Shown here: in pieces, positions 9,027 through 17,310 of the stretch
How positions within the stretch are numbered: position 1 is the first letter of the stretch
Layout of the letters: every line of letters starts with the position of its first letter
Assembly: GCF_030388665.1 (NCBI RefSeq)
Contig: NZ_CP128846.1
Coordinates: 2,644,001 to 2,708,000, forward strand
Origin: Streptomyces flavofungini
Lineage (GTDB): Bacteria > Actinomycetota > Actinomycetes > Streptomycetales > Streptomycetaceae
Direction: 5' to 3'
DNA length: 64,000 nt
Made by a program: the position numbers and the translations under genes
The notes under the pieces: generated by a model
The model's input: only the letters and a program-made list of their open reading frames with translations
Told to the model about the DNA's origin: nothing
The model's database searches: none

Positions 9027-9659
9027 ATGACGTGTGAACGACTGCCCCGACTGCGGGGCGTGACGAGTGCGGCGGTGTGGGTGACGGCGCTCCTGGTCCT
9101 TGCCTGCTCGTCCGTGGGGGCGGCGGGGGCGGGGGCGGGGTCGCCGGAGCGGTGGGCCGGGGCCCTGGCCTCGGGTCCCGAGCCGCCGCCGGGGGCGGGC
9201 CGGGAGCGAGTTCCGGTCGTGGGCCGCGACTGGCCGGTGGGGGTGCGTCCGTTGGTGGTACGGGGGTGGGAACCGCCGGCGTCGGAGTACGGGCCGGGGC
9301 ACCGGGGGGTGGACCTGGCCGCGGCGCCGGGCTCCGCGGTCCGCGCGGTGGCCCCGGGGCGGGTGTCCTTCGCGGGCCGGGTGGGCGGCCGCGGGGTGGT
9401 CTCCGTGGAACTGTCGGGCACGGGCGCCCCGCCCCTGCGCACGACCTACGAGCCGGTGCGGGCCACGGTGCGGAAGGGCACGAGGGTCACCCCGGGCGAG
9501 ATCCTGGGCACGGTCGAACCCGCCGCCCGCTTCCACTGCCCGACGGCCTGCGTCCACTGGGGCCTACTGAGGGAGGACACCTACCTGAACCCCTTGAGCC
9601 TGCTCCCGCCCTGGCTCCTGGGCCGGGCCCCGTCCCGCCTGCTCCCCCTGGCGGCGTAG
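9027..9659 (+). CDS. Secreted M23-family (LytM-like) metallopeptidase domain protein
   Basis: Predicted exported murein-hydrolase-type protein of 210 aa. The first 35 residues form a signal peptide with a hydrophobic core ([12 protein letters not shown]) before an Ala/Gly-rich linker. The M23 fold is seen in [23 protein letters not shown] and later CVHWGL. The zinc ligands of an active enzyme, H and D in HRGVDLA and the H of VHWG, are present, so activity is possible. The gene diverges from rpsB and is followed by a repeat-rich stretch. It could remodel the wall or act as an inactive amidase regulator. Confidence 0.85.
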   Translation: MTCERLPRLRGVTSAAVWVTALLVLACSSVGAAGAGAGSPERWAGALASGPEPPPGAGRERVPVVGRDWPVGVRPLVVRGWEPPASEYGPGHRGVDLAAAPGSAVRAVAPGRVSFAGRVGGRGVVSVELSGTGAPPLRTTYEPVRATVRKGTRVTPGEILGTVEPAARFHCPTACVHWGLLREDTYLNPLSLLPPWLLGRAPSRLLPLAA

Positions 9660-9685
9660 CAACCGCGGCCAGTCGCACAGCCGGA

Positions 9686-9720
9686 TTCCGGCGCTGTTTC
9701 CGGCGCTGTTTCCGGCACTG
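9686..9720. repeat. 12-bp tandem repeat, three copies
   Basis: TTCCGGCGCTGT repeats at 9686-9697 and 9698-9709, and a third copy with one change runs 9710-9720. It is in the gap between two convergent genes. Confidence 0.8.
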
Positions 9721-9783
9721 GGCAGTCGCACCGCCGAACGCCGCCGCTGCGGTCACCGCTGTGGGCATCATGCCGCAGGGTGG

Positions 9784-9830
9784 TGGGGGCGCCCCCTCTG
9801 CTCAAGCTAAGCCGAAAGCTTGGGGGAGGG
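9784..9830. repeat. Streptomyces intergenic repeat element
   Basis: The stretch from TGGGGGCGCCCCCTCTGC through AAGCCGAAAGCTTGGGGGAG resembles an element I recall scattered between genes in many Streptomyces genomes (C-rich arm, CTGCTC..AAGC core, AAGCTTGGGGGAGGG arm). It can fold as a hairpin. Confidence 0.6.
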
Positions 9831-9859
9831 TGGGCACAGCCGGAGGGTGGGCACAGCCC
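9826..9859. repeat. 17-bp tandem duplication
   Basis: GAGGGTGGGCACAGCC plus one base is repeated back to back (9826-9842 and 9843-9859), overlapping the end of the intergenic element. A CCCCAG-type run follows at about 9902-9925. Confidence 0.8.
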
Positions 9860-9946
9860 ATGGTGCCGGGTGCGCTGAACGTCCACGCCCACCGAAGGCC
9901 CCCTGCCCCAGCCCCAGCCCCAGCCCCGGGCCCCCGGCCAGACACC

Positions 9947-10528
9947 TCAGCCGCGCACGCCCCGCAAGGCCATGGCCACAGCCGCCTCAGTAATGGCAGC
10001 GGGCTCCTCGGCCACACCGAGCTCGATCCGCCGCACCGCGGCATCCACGATCCCCTGAAGGAGCATCGCGGCCATCCTGGGCTCCGCGTGCCCCAGCGCC
10101 GCGAGTGCCTCCACGATCATGGCGACGAGCCCTCCGTGCGCGGCCCGGATCTTCTCCCGCGCCCCGGCGTCCAGCTCACTCGCCGAGATCGCCACCACGG
10201 CCCGGTGCCTCCGGTCCCCGACCAGCGCGAGCTGGCGCCGCACATAGGCCTCGACCTGCGCCTCGGGCGAGTCGGCCGCCTCCATGGCCGCCGAGACCTC
10301 CGCCGCCCAGACGGGGAAGTCGACCTCGCAGAGCTCTTCGACGACGGCGGCGCGCGAGCGGAAGTACTCGTAGACGGACGAGCGCGCGAGGCCCGTGCGC
10401 TCGGCGAGCGCCGGGAACGTCAGCGCCTCCGTACCGCCTTCGGACAGCAGGGATCGCGCGGCGTCCAGCAGGGCGCCTCGCTGCATCGACCGGTGCTCGG
10501 CCACAGAGGCCGCTCGAATCCTTGGCAC
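9947..10528 (-). CDS. TetR-family transcriptional regulator
   Basis: DNA-binding repressor type, 193 aa. The N-terminal helix-turn-helix is recognisable in LTFPALAERTGLARSSVYEYF, about residues 37-57, followed by an all-helical ligand domain whose sequence suggests no ligand. The start is a GTG at 10528 with GGAGG only one base upstream, so a slightly later start is possible. It lies next to whiG on the same strand, separated by a 260-base repeat-rich gap, and converges with the M23 gene. I see no obvious operator. Confidence 0.9.
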   Translation of the reverse strand: MPRIRAASVAEHRSMQRGALLDAARSLLSEGGTEALTFPALAERTGLARSSVYEYFRSRAAVVEELCEVDFPVWAAEVSAAMEAADSPEAQVEAYVRRQLALVGDRRHRAVVAISASELDAGAREKIRAAHGGLVAMIVEALAALGHAEPRMAAMLLQGIVDAAVRRIELGVAEEPAAITEAAVAMALRGVRG

Positions 10529-10589
10529 GCCTCCACTTTACGGACGCGACGCCCGCCACGGGAGCCCGCCAGGCAGCCATTCCTCCTGG

Positions 10590-10780
10590 CAGCGACGGCG
10601 CGGGTGCGCGGGCAGGGCACGGGCAGCGCGCAGGCCGGGCACCGGCAGGGCTCAGGCAGGCGCGGGCAGGGCGTGGGCAGGGCACAGGCGGGGCCGCAGG
10701 CGGGACCCAGACAGGCGCGGGCATGCACGGGCAGGCACGCGCACGCGCAGACAGGCGCGGGCAGGGACGATTCAGCGCCC
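10590..10780. repeat. Degenerate GGCAGG-rich tandem tract
   Basis: Roughly 190 bases are built of imperfect units such as CGCGGGCAGGGC, CAGGCGCGGGCA and GGGCAGGCACG. Open frames across it translate to Arg/Pro/Ala-rich strings and are not genes. It fills most of the gap between whiG and the TetR gene. Confidence 0.75.
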
Positions 10781-10792
10781 TCACCGCCGCCC

Positions 10793-11632
10793 TCACCGAC
10801 CAAAACTGGCCAGCTTCGCCCGCAGCTGGAGCACCGACTTCGTGTGGATCTGGCTGACCCTGCTCTCCGTCACGCCGAGCACGTTGCCGATCTCGGCGAG
10901 CGTGAGCCCTTCGTAGTAGTACAGCGTCACGACGGTCTTCTCCCGCTCGGGCAGCGTGTTGATCGCCCGCGCGAGGAGCCGTCGCAGCTCGCGGTCCTCG
11001 GCGACCTCGACGGGGTTGTCGGCGGCGGTGTCCTCCAGCGTGTCCATCAGGCTCAGCCGGTCACCCTCGCCGCCGACGTGCAGCAGCTCCTCCAGGGCGA
11101 CGACGTTGGCCAGCGACAACTGGCTGAAGACCGCGTGCAGTTCCTCCACCTGGATGCCCATCTCGGCGGCGACCTCGCCCTCGGACGGGGTGCGCCGCAG
11201 CCGCGCCTCCAGCGTGGCGTAGGCCCGCTCCACGTTGCGCGCCTTCTGCCGCACCGACCGGGGGATCCAGTCGAGCGCCCGCAGCTCGTCGATCATCGCG
11301 CCCCGGATCCGCGTGATCGCGTACGTCTCGAACTTGATCGACCGGTCGATGTCGAACTTCTCGATCGCGTCGATGAGCCCGAAGACCCCCGACGACACGA
11401 AGTCCGCCTGCTCGACGTTGGGCGGCAGACCGACGCTCACGCGGCCCGCGACGTACTTCACGAGCGGCGAGTAGTGCAGGATCAGCTGCTCACGCAGCCG
11501 CCCGTCACCCGTCGTCTTGTACGACCGCCACAGCTCGTCCAGCGACGTGGGAGCGGGTGGCCGCTCCCGCTCGCCGCTTCGGGCGGCTGGGGGGACTGCC
11601 GCCCGGTCGGACCCTGACGTGTGCTGGGGCAT
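10793..11632 (-). CDS. whiG: RNA polymerase sigma factor WhiG
   Basis: Alternative sigma factor of the FliA/WhiG class that directs early sporulation transcription in aerial hyphae. The start at ATG 11632 gives 279 aa beginning [10 protein letters not shown]. Region 2 is visible as [12 protein letters not shown] and the -10 recognition block [18 protein letters not shown]; region 3 follows; region 4 helix-turn-helix is [19 protein letters not shown] near the C-terminus. A weak AAGGCG lies upstream. Its order beside dprA and comM is the standard Streptomyces arrangement. Activity in known species is held back by the anti-sigma factor RsiG with c-di-GMP; that gene is not here. Confidence 0.97.
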   Translation of the reverse strand: MPQHTSGSDRAAVPPAARSGERERPPAPTSLDELWRSYKTTGDGRLREQLILHYSPLVKYVAGRVSVGLPPNVEQADFVSSGVFGLIDAIEKFDIDRSIKFETYAITRIRGAMIDELRALDWIPRSVRQKARNVERAYATLEARLRRTPSEGEVAAEMGIQVEELHAVFSQLSLANVVALEELLHVGGEGDRLSLMDTLEDTAADNPVEVAEDRELRRLLARAINTLPEREKTVVTLYYYEGLTLAEIGNVLGVTESRVSQIHTKSVLQLRAKLASFGR

Positions 11633-11932
11633 GCGTCGCCTTGAGCCGTTCTGCCGTGAACTGGAAAGGTTGCCGAAATTTGTGCCGTTGCGGTTTTGCG
11701 TGAAGTGAATGAGGTTGTCCGTCTGATTGCCTGCCTGCACCGGATTCGTCGTGAGCGTAGCGTGACTGAAGTGTCGCAGTGAGCGAAGAGTATGGGATCG
11801 CACGTACGCAGATACGTTCCGCTTGACTCCCCCAGGGATCACGCCCGTCGCGCTCCGTGACCGGACGAACCCACCAACTGCTTGATTTCCCAAGGTCGTC
11901 GAGGGTTCATCCGTCCGGCGCAACACGCACCG
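11633..11932 (-). other. 300-base whiG leader/promoter region
   Basis: There is no gene between dprA and whiG. It is more A/T-rich than the surroundings near whiG, as expected of a promoter and untranslated leader. A short open extension of the whiG frame exists but has no coding character. I could not identify -10/-35 hexamers with confidence. Confidence 0.5.
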
Positions 11933-13384
11933 TCACACCCCGCCCCCTTCCGGAAAGACCGACAGAACCGCCTGGCGTGTCAACTGCCAGCCGTCGCCGT
12001 GTCGTTCGACGAACCCGAGCGAGCGAAGTTCGTACAGCCGGACGACCGCGTCGTCCGCACTGGTGCCCGCTTCTCGCGCGACCTCCCGGACCCCGGCGCT
12101 CCCCCGCGCCGGCAGCGCGGCGAGGACCCGGGCCGCCCCGGGGGCGAGCAGATCGCGCGGCACCACGGGACCGCGCCGCCGGGGCGCGAGGTCGCCCATG
12201 TCCCCGACCTGCTCCACGACTTCGGCGGCGTCCCCCACCAGCACCGCGTCCCCGCGCAGGAAATCGTGCACCCCCGCCGAGAGGCCGCTGGTGACGGGGC
12301 CCGGCACCCCCATGGTGTGCCTCCCGAGGTCCCGCGCGCAGCGTGCCGTGGCCAGCGCGCCGCTGCGGTAGGCCGCCTCCACGACGACCGTGCCCCGGGT
12401 GAGTGCCGCGATCACCCTGTTCCTGAGGATGAATCTGCTCGGCGTCGGATGGTCGCCGGGCGGCAACTCCCCCACCACGAGCCCCTGTTCCGCGATCCGC
12501 CCGATCAACTGTGCGTGCCCCCGGGGGTAGGGCCGGTCGACCCCGCAGGCGAGGACCGCCACGGTGGCGCCGCCCGCGCCCAGAGCCCCCCGGTGCGCGG
12601 CGCCGTCCACGCCGTACGCACCACCGGACACCACAACCCACCCGCGCTCGGCCAGCCCCGCGCCGAGACCTGCCGCCACGTGCGCCCCGTACTCCGTGCA
12701 GGCGCGCGCCCCCACGACCGCCACCGACCGCAGCGCCCAGATCCGCAAGGACGGCCGCCCCCGCACCCACAGCCCGACCGGCCGCGCGTCCCCCAGGTCG
12801 TCCAACTGAGCGGGCCACTCCGCGTCCCCCGGCATCACGAACCGCGCCCCGGCCGCGGCGGCCGTCTCCAGGTCCCGCTCCGCCCGCACCCGCCGGGCCC
12901 GGGCCCGCAGCCCCTCCCACCGCTCGGCACTGACCCCGGGCAGCCTCGCCTCCCGCCCCGCACCCGCCATGCCTGTGCGGGCCCCTCCGCGCCCATCGCG
13001 CCCATCGCTCCCAGCTCCGCCGATGCCCTCGCGCTCGGCATGGCTCCCCGCGACCCCGTCTGCTCCAACGGCCCCATCGACCAGGCACCGCAGCACCCCG
13101 ACAGCCCCCCACTCCCGCAACCACCGCCCACCCACGGCGTCCCCGGGCTCCAGCACCCGGGTCAGTGCGACGCGGGCCAGCCGCTCGTCATCGGGGAGGG
13201 CCGGGGGAGCACCGCTCGGCGAGCCGGGGTGGGGCTCGGCCTCACGGGCTGGAGGTCGCTTGCTCGGTGAGTCCGGGTGGGGCTCCCCCGGGCGGGCCGA
13301 AGGCGGCTCGTCCGGGGAGCCGGGGTGGGCCCCGTCCGGACGGCCCGGCGGCCTCGGACCCCGCCGGTCCTCGCTCCCCCTCAC
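11933..13384 (-). CDS. dprA: DNA-processing protein DprA/Smf
   Basis: Single-strand DNA-binding protein that loads RecA in naturally competent bacteria; its role in Streptomyces is less clear. The Rossmann-like core contains SVAVVGARACTEYG, VVSGGAYGVDGAAHRGAL and FILRNRVIAAL, and a C-terminal winged-helix tail follows. The start GTG at 13384 overlaps the comM stop (GTGA), implying coupled translation. Residues about 15-70 are a Pro/Ser/Glu-rich insert with near-repeats of the type EPHPGSPS, making the protein 483 aa, far longer than the usual 370-400. A further Gly/Arg-rich stretch follows near residue 130. Confidence 0.92.
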   Translation of the reverse strand: MRGSEDRRGPRPPGRPDGAHPGSPDEPPSARPGEPHPDSPSKRPPAREAEPHPGSPSGAPPALPDDERLARVALTRVLEPGDAVGGRWLREWGAVGVLRCLVDGAVGADGVAGSHAEREGIGGAGSDGRDGRGGARTGMAGAGREARLPGVSAERWEGLRARARRVRAERDLETAAAAGARFVMPGDAEWPAQLDDLGDARPVGLWVRGRPSLRIWALRSVAVVGARACTEYGAHVAAGLGAGLAERGWVVVSGGAYGVDGAAHRGALGAGGATVAVLACGVDRPYPRGHAQLIGRIAEQGLVVGELPPGDHPTPSRFILRNRVIAALTRGTVVVEAAYRSGALATARCARDLGRHTMGVPGPVTSGLSAGVHDFLRGDAVLVGDAAEVVEQVGDMGDLAPRRRGPVVPRDLLAPGAARVLAALPARGSAGVREVAREAGTSADDAVVRLYELRSLGFVERHGDGWQLTRQAVLSVFPEGGGV

Positions 13385-15006
13385 GGCTGCGCCCCGACCG
13401 CCATGGGCACCCCGCGTGGCACTCCTGTCCGCAGTTGCAGCGCCAGCAACACGTCGCCCGCGTCGGGGCGGTCGTGGCCCGCGAGGTCGGCCACGGTCCA
13501 GGCCACCCGCAGGACGCGGTCGAGGCCGCGGGCGGTGAGGAAGCCGCGCTCCAGGCTGCGCTCGGCCTCGGCCATGGCGCCGGGGACCGCGTGCCAGCGG
13601 CTGCGCAGTTCATGGCCGGGCACGTCGGCGTTGGTGCGCCAGGGGGTGCCCTTGAGGCGGGCGGCCGTGCGCTCCCGGGCGGCGCGCACGCGGTCGGCCA
13701 CGACCTGGGTGGACTCGCCCCGCGCCCCCTGCGCGGTCAGTTCGGAGCGGGTGACGGGCTCCACGTCGACGCGCAGGTCGACGCGGTCGAGGAGGGGGCC
13801 GGAGAGCCTGGCCTGGTAGCGCCGGATGCTGCTCGGTGAGCAGTCGCAGCTGTCGCCGGTTCGGCTGAAGCGGCCGCACGGGCAGGGGTTCGCCGCGAGA
13901 AGCATGAGGAAGCGCGAGGGCAGCCGGACCACGCCGGCGCTGCGGGCGATCACGACGTACCCGGACTCGAGGGGTTGGCGGAGCGCGTCCAGGGCGTGGC
14001 CGCTGAACTCGGGCGCCTCGTCCAGGAACAACACGCCGCGGTGGGCGAGCGAGACCGCTCCGGGCCGGGCCAGTCCCTTGCCGCCGCCCACGAGCGACTG
14101 CATGGTCGCGGAGTGGTGGGGCGCGCAGAACGGCGGGATGTCCACCAACGGCTTGCCGGGCGGCAGCAGGCCCGCGACCGAGTGGACGGCCGTCACCTCC
14201 AGGGACTCGGCCCTGGACAGCCGGGGCATGATCGTCGGCATCCGCTCGGCGAGCATGGTCTTGCCCGCGCCCGGCGGTCCCTGCAGGAACGTGTGGTGCC
14301 CACCGGCCGCGGCCACCTCGATCGCCGTCCGCGCCGACAGCTGCCCGACCACGTCCGCGAGGTCGTGCCGCTGGTCGTGCTCCGAGGTGCCGACGCCGCT
14401 CACCCCGGTCCCAAGCCCCGCTCCGGGCGGGGTCAGGCCCGCCATCAGCGGGTCCGGGCGCCCCGACTCGGCGGGGTCCTCCTCCGGGACGGGCTCGTCG
14501 GTGAGGACCGCGATCAGCTGCCGCAGGCTGCGCACCCCGAGGACGGACACCCCGGGCACCAGCGCGGCCTCCGCCGCCGTGCACTCCGGCACGACCACTT
14601 GCTCATAGCCCGCCTCCGCCGCCGCGAGGACGGCGGGCAGCACCCCGCGCACCGGGCGCACCCGGCCGTCGAGCCCCAGCTCGCCGATCATCACGATGTC
14701 GGCGAGCACGCGGGGGTCGATGCGCTCCGAGGCACCGAGGACGGCACAGGCCACGGCCAGGTCGAAGCCGCTGCCGCCCTTCGGCACGGACGCGGGGCTC
14801 AGGCCGACCGTGAGCTTCTTCTGCGGCCACTCGCACGCGGAGTTGACGACCGCGGCCCTGACCCGGTCCCGGCTCTCCGTGAGGCTCTTGTCAGGCAGGC
14901 CCACCAGCGTGAACGCCGCGACGCCCGGCTCCAGGTCGGCCTGCACCTCGACGACGACGCCCTCGACACCGACCAGGGCCACCGAGCAGGTGCGTGCGAA
15001 TCCCAT
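13381..15006 (-). CDS. comM: ComM/YifB-family Mg chelatase-like AAA+ ATPase
   Basis: AAA+ helicase-like protein; ComM drives branch migration during natural transformation in Gram-negatives. It is 541 aa: N-terminal ChlI-like domain ([17 protein letters not shown], then VGLPDKSLTESRDRVRAA), Walker A in GPPGAGKTMLAERMP, Walker B in VLFLDEAPEF, zinc-ribbon-like ANPCPCGRF..CDC segment, and Mg-chelatase C-terminal domain. It overlaps the yraN stop by one base (TGATG) and the dprA start by four, so yraN-comM-dprA is one operon. Confidence 0.96.
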   Translation of the reverse strand: MGFARTCSVALVGVEGVVVEVQADLEPGVAAFTLVGLPDKSLTESRDRVRAAVVNSACEWPQKKLTVGLSPASVPKGGSGFDLAVACAVLGASERIDPRVLADIVMIGELGLDGRVRPVRGVLPAVLAAAEAGYEQVVVPECTAAEAALVPGVSVLGVRSLRQLIAVLTDEPVPEEDPAESGRPDPLMAGLTPPGAGLGTGVSGVGTSEHDQRHDLADVVGQLSARTAIEVAAAGGHHTFLQGPPGAGKTMLAERMPTIMPRLSRAESLEVTAVHSVAGLLPPGKPLVDIPPFCAPHHSATMQSLVGGGKGLARPGAVSLAHRGVLFLDEAPEFSGHALDALRQPLESGYVVIARSAGVVRLPSRFLMLLAANPCPCGRFSRTGDSCDCSPSSIRRYQARLSGPLLDRVDLRVDVEPVTRSELTAQGARGESTQVVADRVRAARERTAARLKGTPWRTNADVPGHELRSRWHAVPGAMAEAERSLERGFLTARGLDRVLRVAWTVADLAGHDRPDAGDVLLALQLRTGVPRGVPMAVGAQP

Positions 15007-15368
15007 CAGGCCACCCCCCGCGCGTGCTCGACCACGGGGGCGCCGCGCTCGGGCACGACGACGCCCACCAGGTCGATGCGCACGCCGCCCGGTGGCGCGC
15101 CGCCGTGTTCCTGGAGCCAGCGCTCGGCCAGTCCGCGCAGTCGCTGGGCCTTGGCAGGCGTCACCGCCGCCATCGGGTGCTGGAAGGACACCTCTCTGCG
15201 GGTCTTCACCTCGCAGACGACCACGGCGTCGCCGTCGCGGGCGACGATGTCGATCTCGCCCGTCCTGCCGTCGCGCCAGTTGCGGTCAAGGACCGTCATC
15301 CCGGCCTCGGCCAGCCGCCGTGCGGCCAGCTCTTCGCCGTACTTGCCGAGTGCGCCTCGTGCGTTCAT
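15006..15368 (-). CDS. YraN/UPF0102-family endonuclease-like protein
   Basis: Small PD-(D/E)XK nuclease-fold protein of unknown cellular role. The catalytic pattern is visible as [20 protein letters not shown], with E, D and the E-x-K of EVKTR. The start at ATG 15368 gives 120 aa beginning [19 protein letters not shown], the usual family beginning, with GGAGG upstream. It heads the yraN-comM-dprA operon. Co-conservation with dprA and comM suggests a DNA-processing role. Confidence 0.93.
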   Translation of the reverse strand: MNARGALGKYGEELAARRLAEAGMTVLDRNWRDGRTGEIDIVARDGDAVVVCEVKTRREVSFQHPMAAVTPAKAQRLRGLAERWLQEHGGAPPGGVRIDLVGVVVPERGAPVVEHARGVA

Positions 15369-15483
15369 GTCGGCACCACCTCCGACACCCACGGTCACGC
15401 GGCGGGCCCGCACTATTGGATCTTGGTGCGTTACTGACGGGTTGTGGAGAACTCCGTCACCCGTCCGTGTCGGAGGAGGGCGC

Positions 15484-15792
15484 TCAGCCGCCCGGCAGCT
15501 CGAGGTCGCTCTTGTTGAGTTCCTCGATGTTCACGTCCTTGAACGTGAGCACCCGGACCTGCTTGACGAACCGCGCCGGTCGGTACATGTCCCACACCCA
15601 GGCGTCCGCCATCGACACCTCGAAGAACACCTCGCCCTGGACCGAGTGCACCTGCATCTCGTAGTCGTTCGTGAGGTAGAAGCGCCGCTCGGTCTCGATC
15701 ACGTATTTGAACAGCCCGACGACGTCTCGGTACTCCCGGTAGAGCTTCAGCTCCATCTCGGTCTCGTACTTCTCGAGGTCCTCGGCGCTCAT
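15484..15792 (-). CDS. DUF2469-family protein
   Basis: Actinobacteria-specific 102-aa protein of unknown function, rich in Tyr, Asp, Glu and aromatic residues ([20 protein letters not shown] at the start). I chose ATG 15792, preceded by AAGGGG. The longer frame to 15948 overlaps the Nudix gene and is not supported. No transmembrane segment or cysteine motif is visible. It sits between the Nudix gene and yraN, a position it keeps in many Streptomyces. Confidence 0.92.
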   Translation of the reverse strand: MSAEDLEKYETEMELKLYREYRDVVGLFKYVIETERRFYLTNDYEMQVHSVQGEVFFEVSMADAWVWDMYRPARFVKQVRVLTFKDVNIEELNKSDLELPGG

Positions 15793-15847
15793 GGCATGTT
15801 CCCCTTCAGCCGTGCGTCCCCCTATTGTGCGCCAGCCCCGGGAGGCC

Positions 15848-16381
15848 CTACACGATTTCCGTGTCCAAGGTCTCGGGCGTGCTCGGAGGACCCTCGTCGA
15901 GCAGCTTGCGCAGCAACTCGGCGAGCCTGGTCGGATACACCGTCTCATGGGCCCGGGTCAGTTCCTGGCACGTCCACCAGCGCGCTCCGGCGACGCTGCG
16001 CCGCTCAAGATCGGTCAGGCCCTCCGCACGCGTCGCCGTCTGCGCGGTTCGCGCCAGGTAGTACCACTCGTCCTGGTCCCAGCGCCGTCCCGCGAAGGGG
16101 AAGGAGCACACCCGCCGCCACAGCACGGGGCCGAGTTCGACATCTGTGATTCCGGTCTCCTCGGCGAGCTCGCGCAGCGCGGCCTCCTCGCGCGTCTCGT
16201 CGCCCTCCAGGCCGCCGCCCGGTGTGAACCACCAGTCGTCGGCCCTGTCGCCCGGCTCGTGCCCGTGCAGCAGCAGGATCCGGTCCTGTGGGTCGAGCAG
16301 CACGACCCGCGCCACCTTGCGCAGCGGCCGTCCCGCCACCGCCTCGGCGCCGATCGCCCCCGCCACGTCCTCAGCCGACAC
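15848..16381 (-). CDS. Nudix hydrolase
   Basis: Hydrolase of a nucleoside-diphosphate-linked substrate, substrate unknown. The Nudix box is complete: GGGLEGDETREEAALRELAE then ETGI. The start is a choice. GTG 16381 has a perfect GGAGG six bases upstream at 16392-16388 and overlaps the sipZ stop by 11 bases. ATG 16471 would add 30 residues of collagen-like GPVGPVGP sequence that overlaps sipZ by 101 bases. I prefer 16381 (177 aa). It lies directly downstream of sipZ, so the two are probably co-transcribed. Confidence 0.9.
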   Translation of the reverse strand: MSAEDVAGAIGAEAVAGRPLRKVARVVLLDPQDRILLLHGHEPGDRADDWWFTPGGGLEGDETREEAALRELAEETGITDVELGPVLWRRVCSFPFAGRRWDQDEWYYLARTAQTATRAEGLTDLERRSVAGARWWTCQELTRAHETVYPTRLAELLRKLLDEGPPSTPETLDTEIV

Positions 16382-17186
16382 CAGCGGCCTCCGCAGTCCC
16401 ACCGGTCCCACCAGAGCCGCCGGACCCACCGGACCCACCGGACCCACCAGCCCCTCCAGTGCCCCGTTCACGCCGCCCCCGCCGCGCCCTCTTGGCGATC
16501 GGCCCGTACGCGGCCCCGCCGAGGACGAGCACCGCGCCCACCACCACCGAGGTGAGGATCAGCCGCAGCGGCCCCGGCTCGGACGTACCGCCGCCCGGCA
16601 GGCCGTCGAAGCCGCCGGCGCGGTCGAGCATGCCGTCCAGGGGCCAGGCGACGGCGTCGACGCGGGCCTTCACCGCGCTGCGCGGCACGGAGCCCTTGGC
16701 GGCGTCCTCCAGGTGCGCGGTGGAGTCCAGCGAGCCGCTGCGCTCGTCGCCGAGCAGGAACAGATGGCCCTTGGGCACGGTGGTCGCCGGGATTCCGGTC
16801 GCCGCGGCCCCCGTTCCCTTGGGGAGATACGGTTCGTCGATCTGCTTGCCGTTGACCGTCAGTTTGCCGTCCGTGCAGCAGGCGATCCGGTCGCCGCCGA
16901 CGCCGACGACCCGCTTGACCATCGGCAGATCGCCCCACGCCTTCTGTTGGAAGACGACTACGTCACCTCGGTGGACTTCGTCGCCGTCGATGCGCTCCGC
17001 GAGGACGCGGTCGCCCGCGCCGATGGTCGGGGTCATCGAGCCGGTCGGGACCGTGTAGGGCTGGTAGACGAAGGCGCCCCAGACGAAGCCGCCGAGGAAG
17101 AGGACACAGCCGAGGGCCACGGCGACTCCCGACAGCGTGCTGCCGAGCCGTCCGTGGCCCTCGTCCGTACGACGTGTCGTGCTCAT
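16371..17186 (-). CDS. sipZ: Type I signal peptidase SipZ
   Basis: Membrane Ser/Lys protease removing signal peptides at the outer face of the membrane. N-terminal anchor about residues 16-41, catalytic Ser50 in VPTGSM, catalytic Lys91 in MVKRVVGVGGD, and a second hydrophobic segment near residue 230 (LRLILTSVVVGAVLVLGG) followed by a basic, Gly-rich cytoplasmic tail with GGSGGSGGS repeats. The start at ATG 17186 with GGGGGAG upstream gives 271 aa; the longer frame to 17438 overlaps the sipY end and is rejected. It is the most divergent of the four and has its own intergenic promoter space of 124 bases, agreeing with published S. lividans operon structure. Confidence 0.94.
   Translation of the reverse strand: MSTTRRTDEGHGRLGSTLSGVAVALGCVLFLGGFVWGAFVYQPYTVPTGSMTPTIGAGDRVLAERIDGDEVHRGDVVVFQQKAWGDLPMVKRVVGVGGDRIACCTDGKLTVNGKQIDEPYLPKGTGAAATGIPATTVPKGHLFLLGDERSGSLDSTAHLEDAAKGSVPRSAVKARVDAVAWPLDGMLDRAGGFDGLPGGGTSEPGPLRLILTSVVVGAVLVLGGAAYGPIAKRARRGRRERGTGGAGGSGGSGGSGGSGGTGGTAEAAGVG
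16421..16447. repeat. 9-bp tandem repeat in overlapping frames
   Basis: CGGACCCAC occurs three times in a row. In the sipZ frame it encodes the Gly-Gly-Ser repeats of the C-terminal tail; in the Nudix frame, if translated, it would give Gly-Pro-Val repeats. Confidence 0.85.
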
Positions 17187-17310
17187 CCCAGTGCTCCCCC
17201 GGCTCGGAGACGACCCCGCGGCCCCTCGTACCGCGTATGCGAGCGACGTACGACAACGACGTGCCGCGGCGGTCGGGGGCCGTGGAAGATCGGTGATCTG
17301 GGACGGCAGA

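Noticed and set aside
10576..10591. Identical 16-mer GCCATTCCTCCTGGCA at 10576-10591 and 61889-61904
   Set aside because: Roughly two billion position pairs against 4.3 billion 16-mers means such a match is likely by chance, more so at high GC. The flanks do not extend the match.
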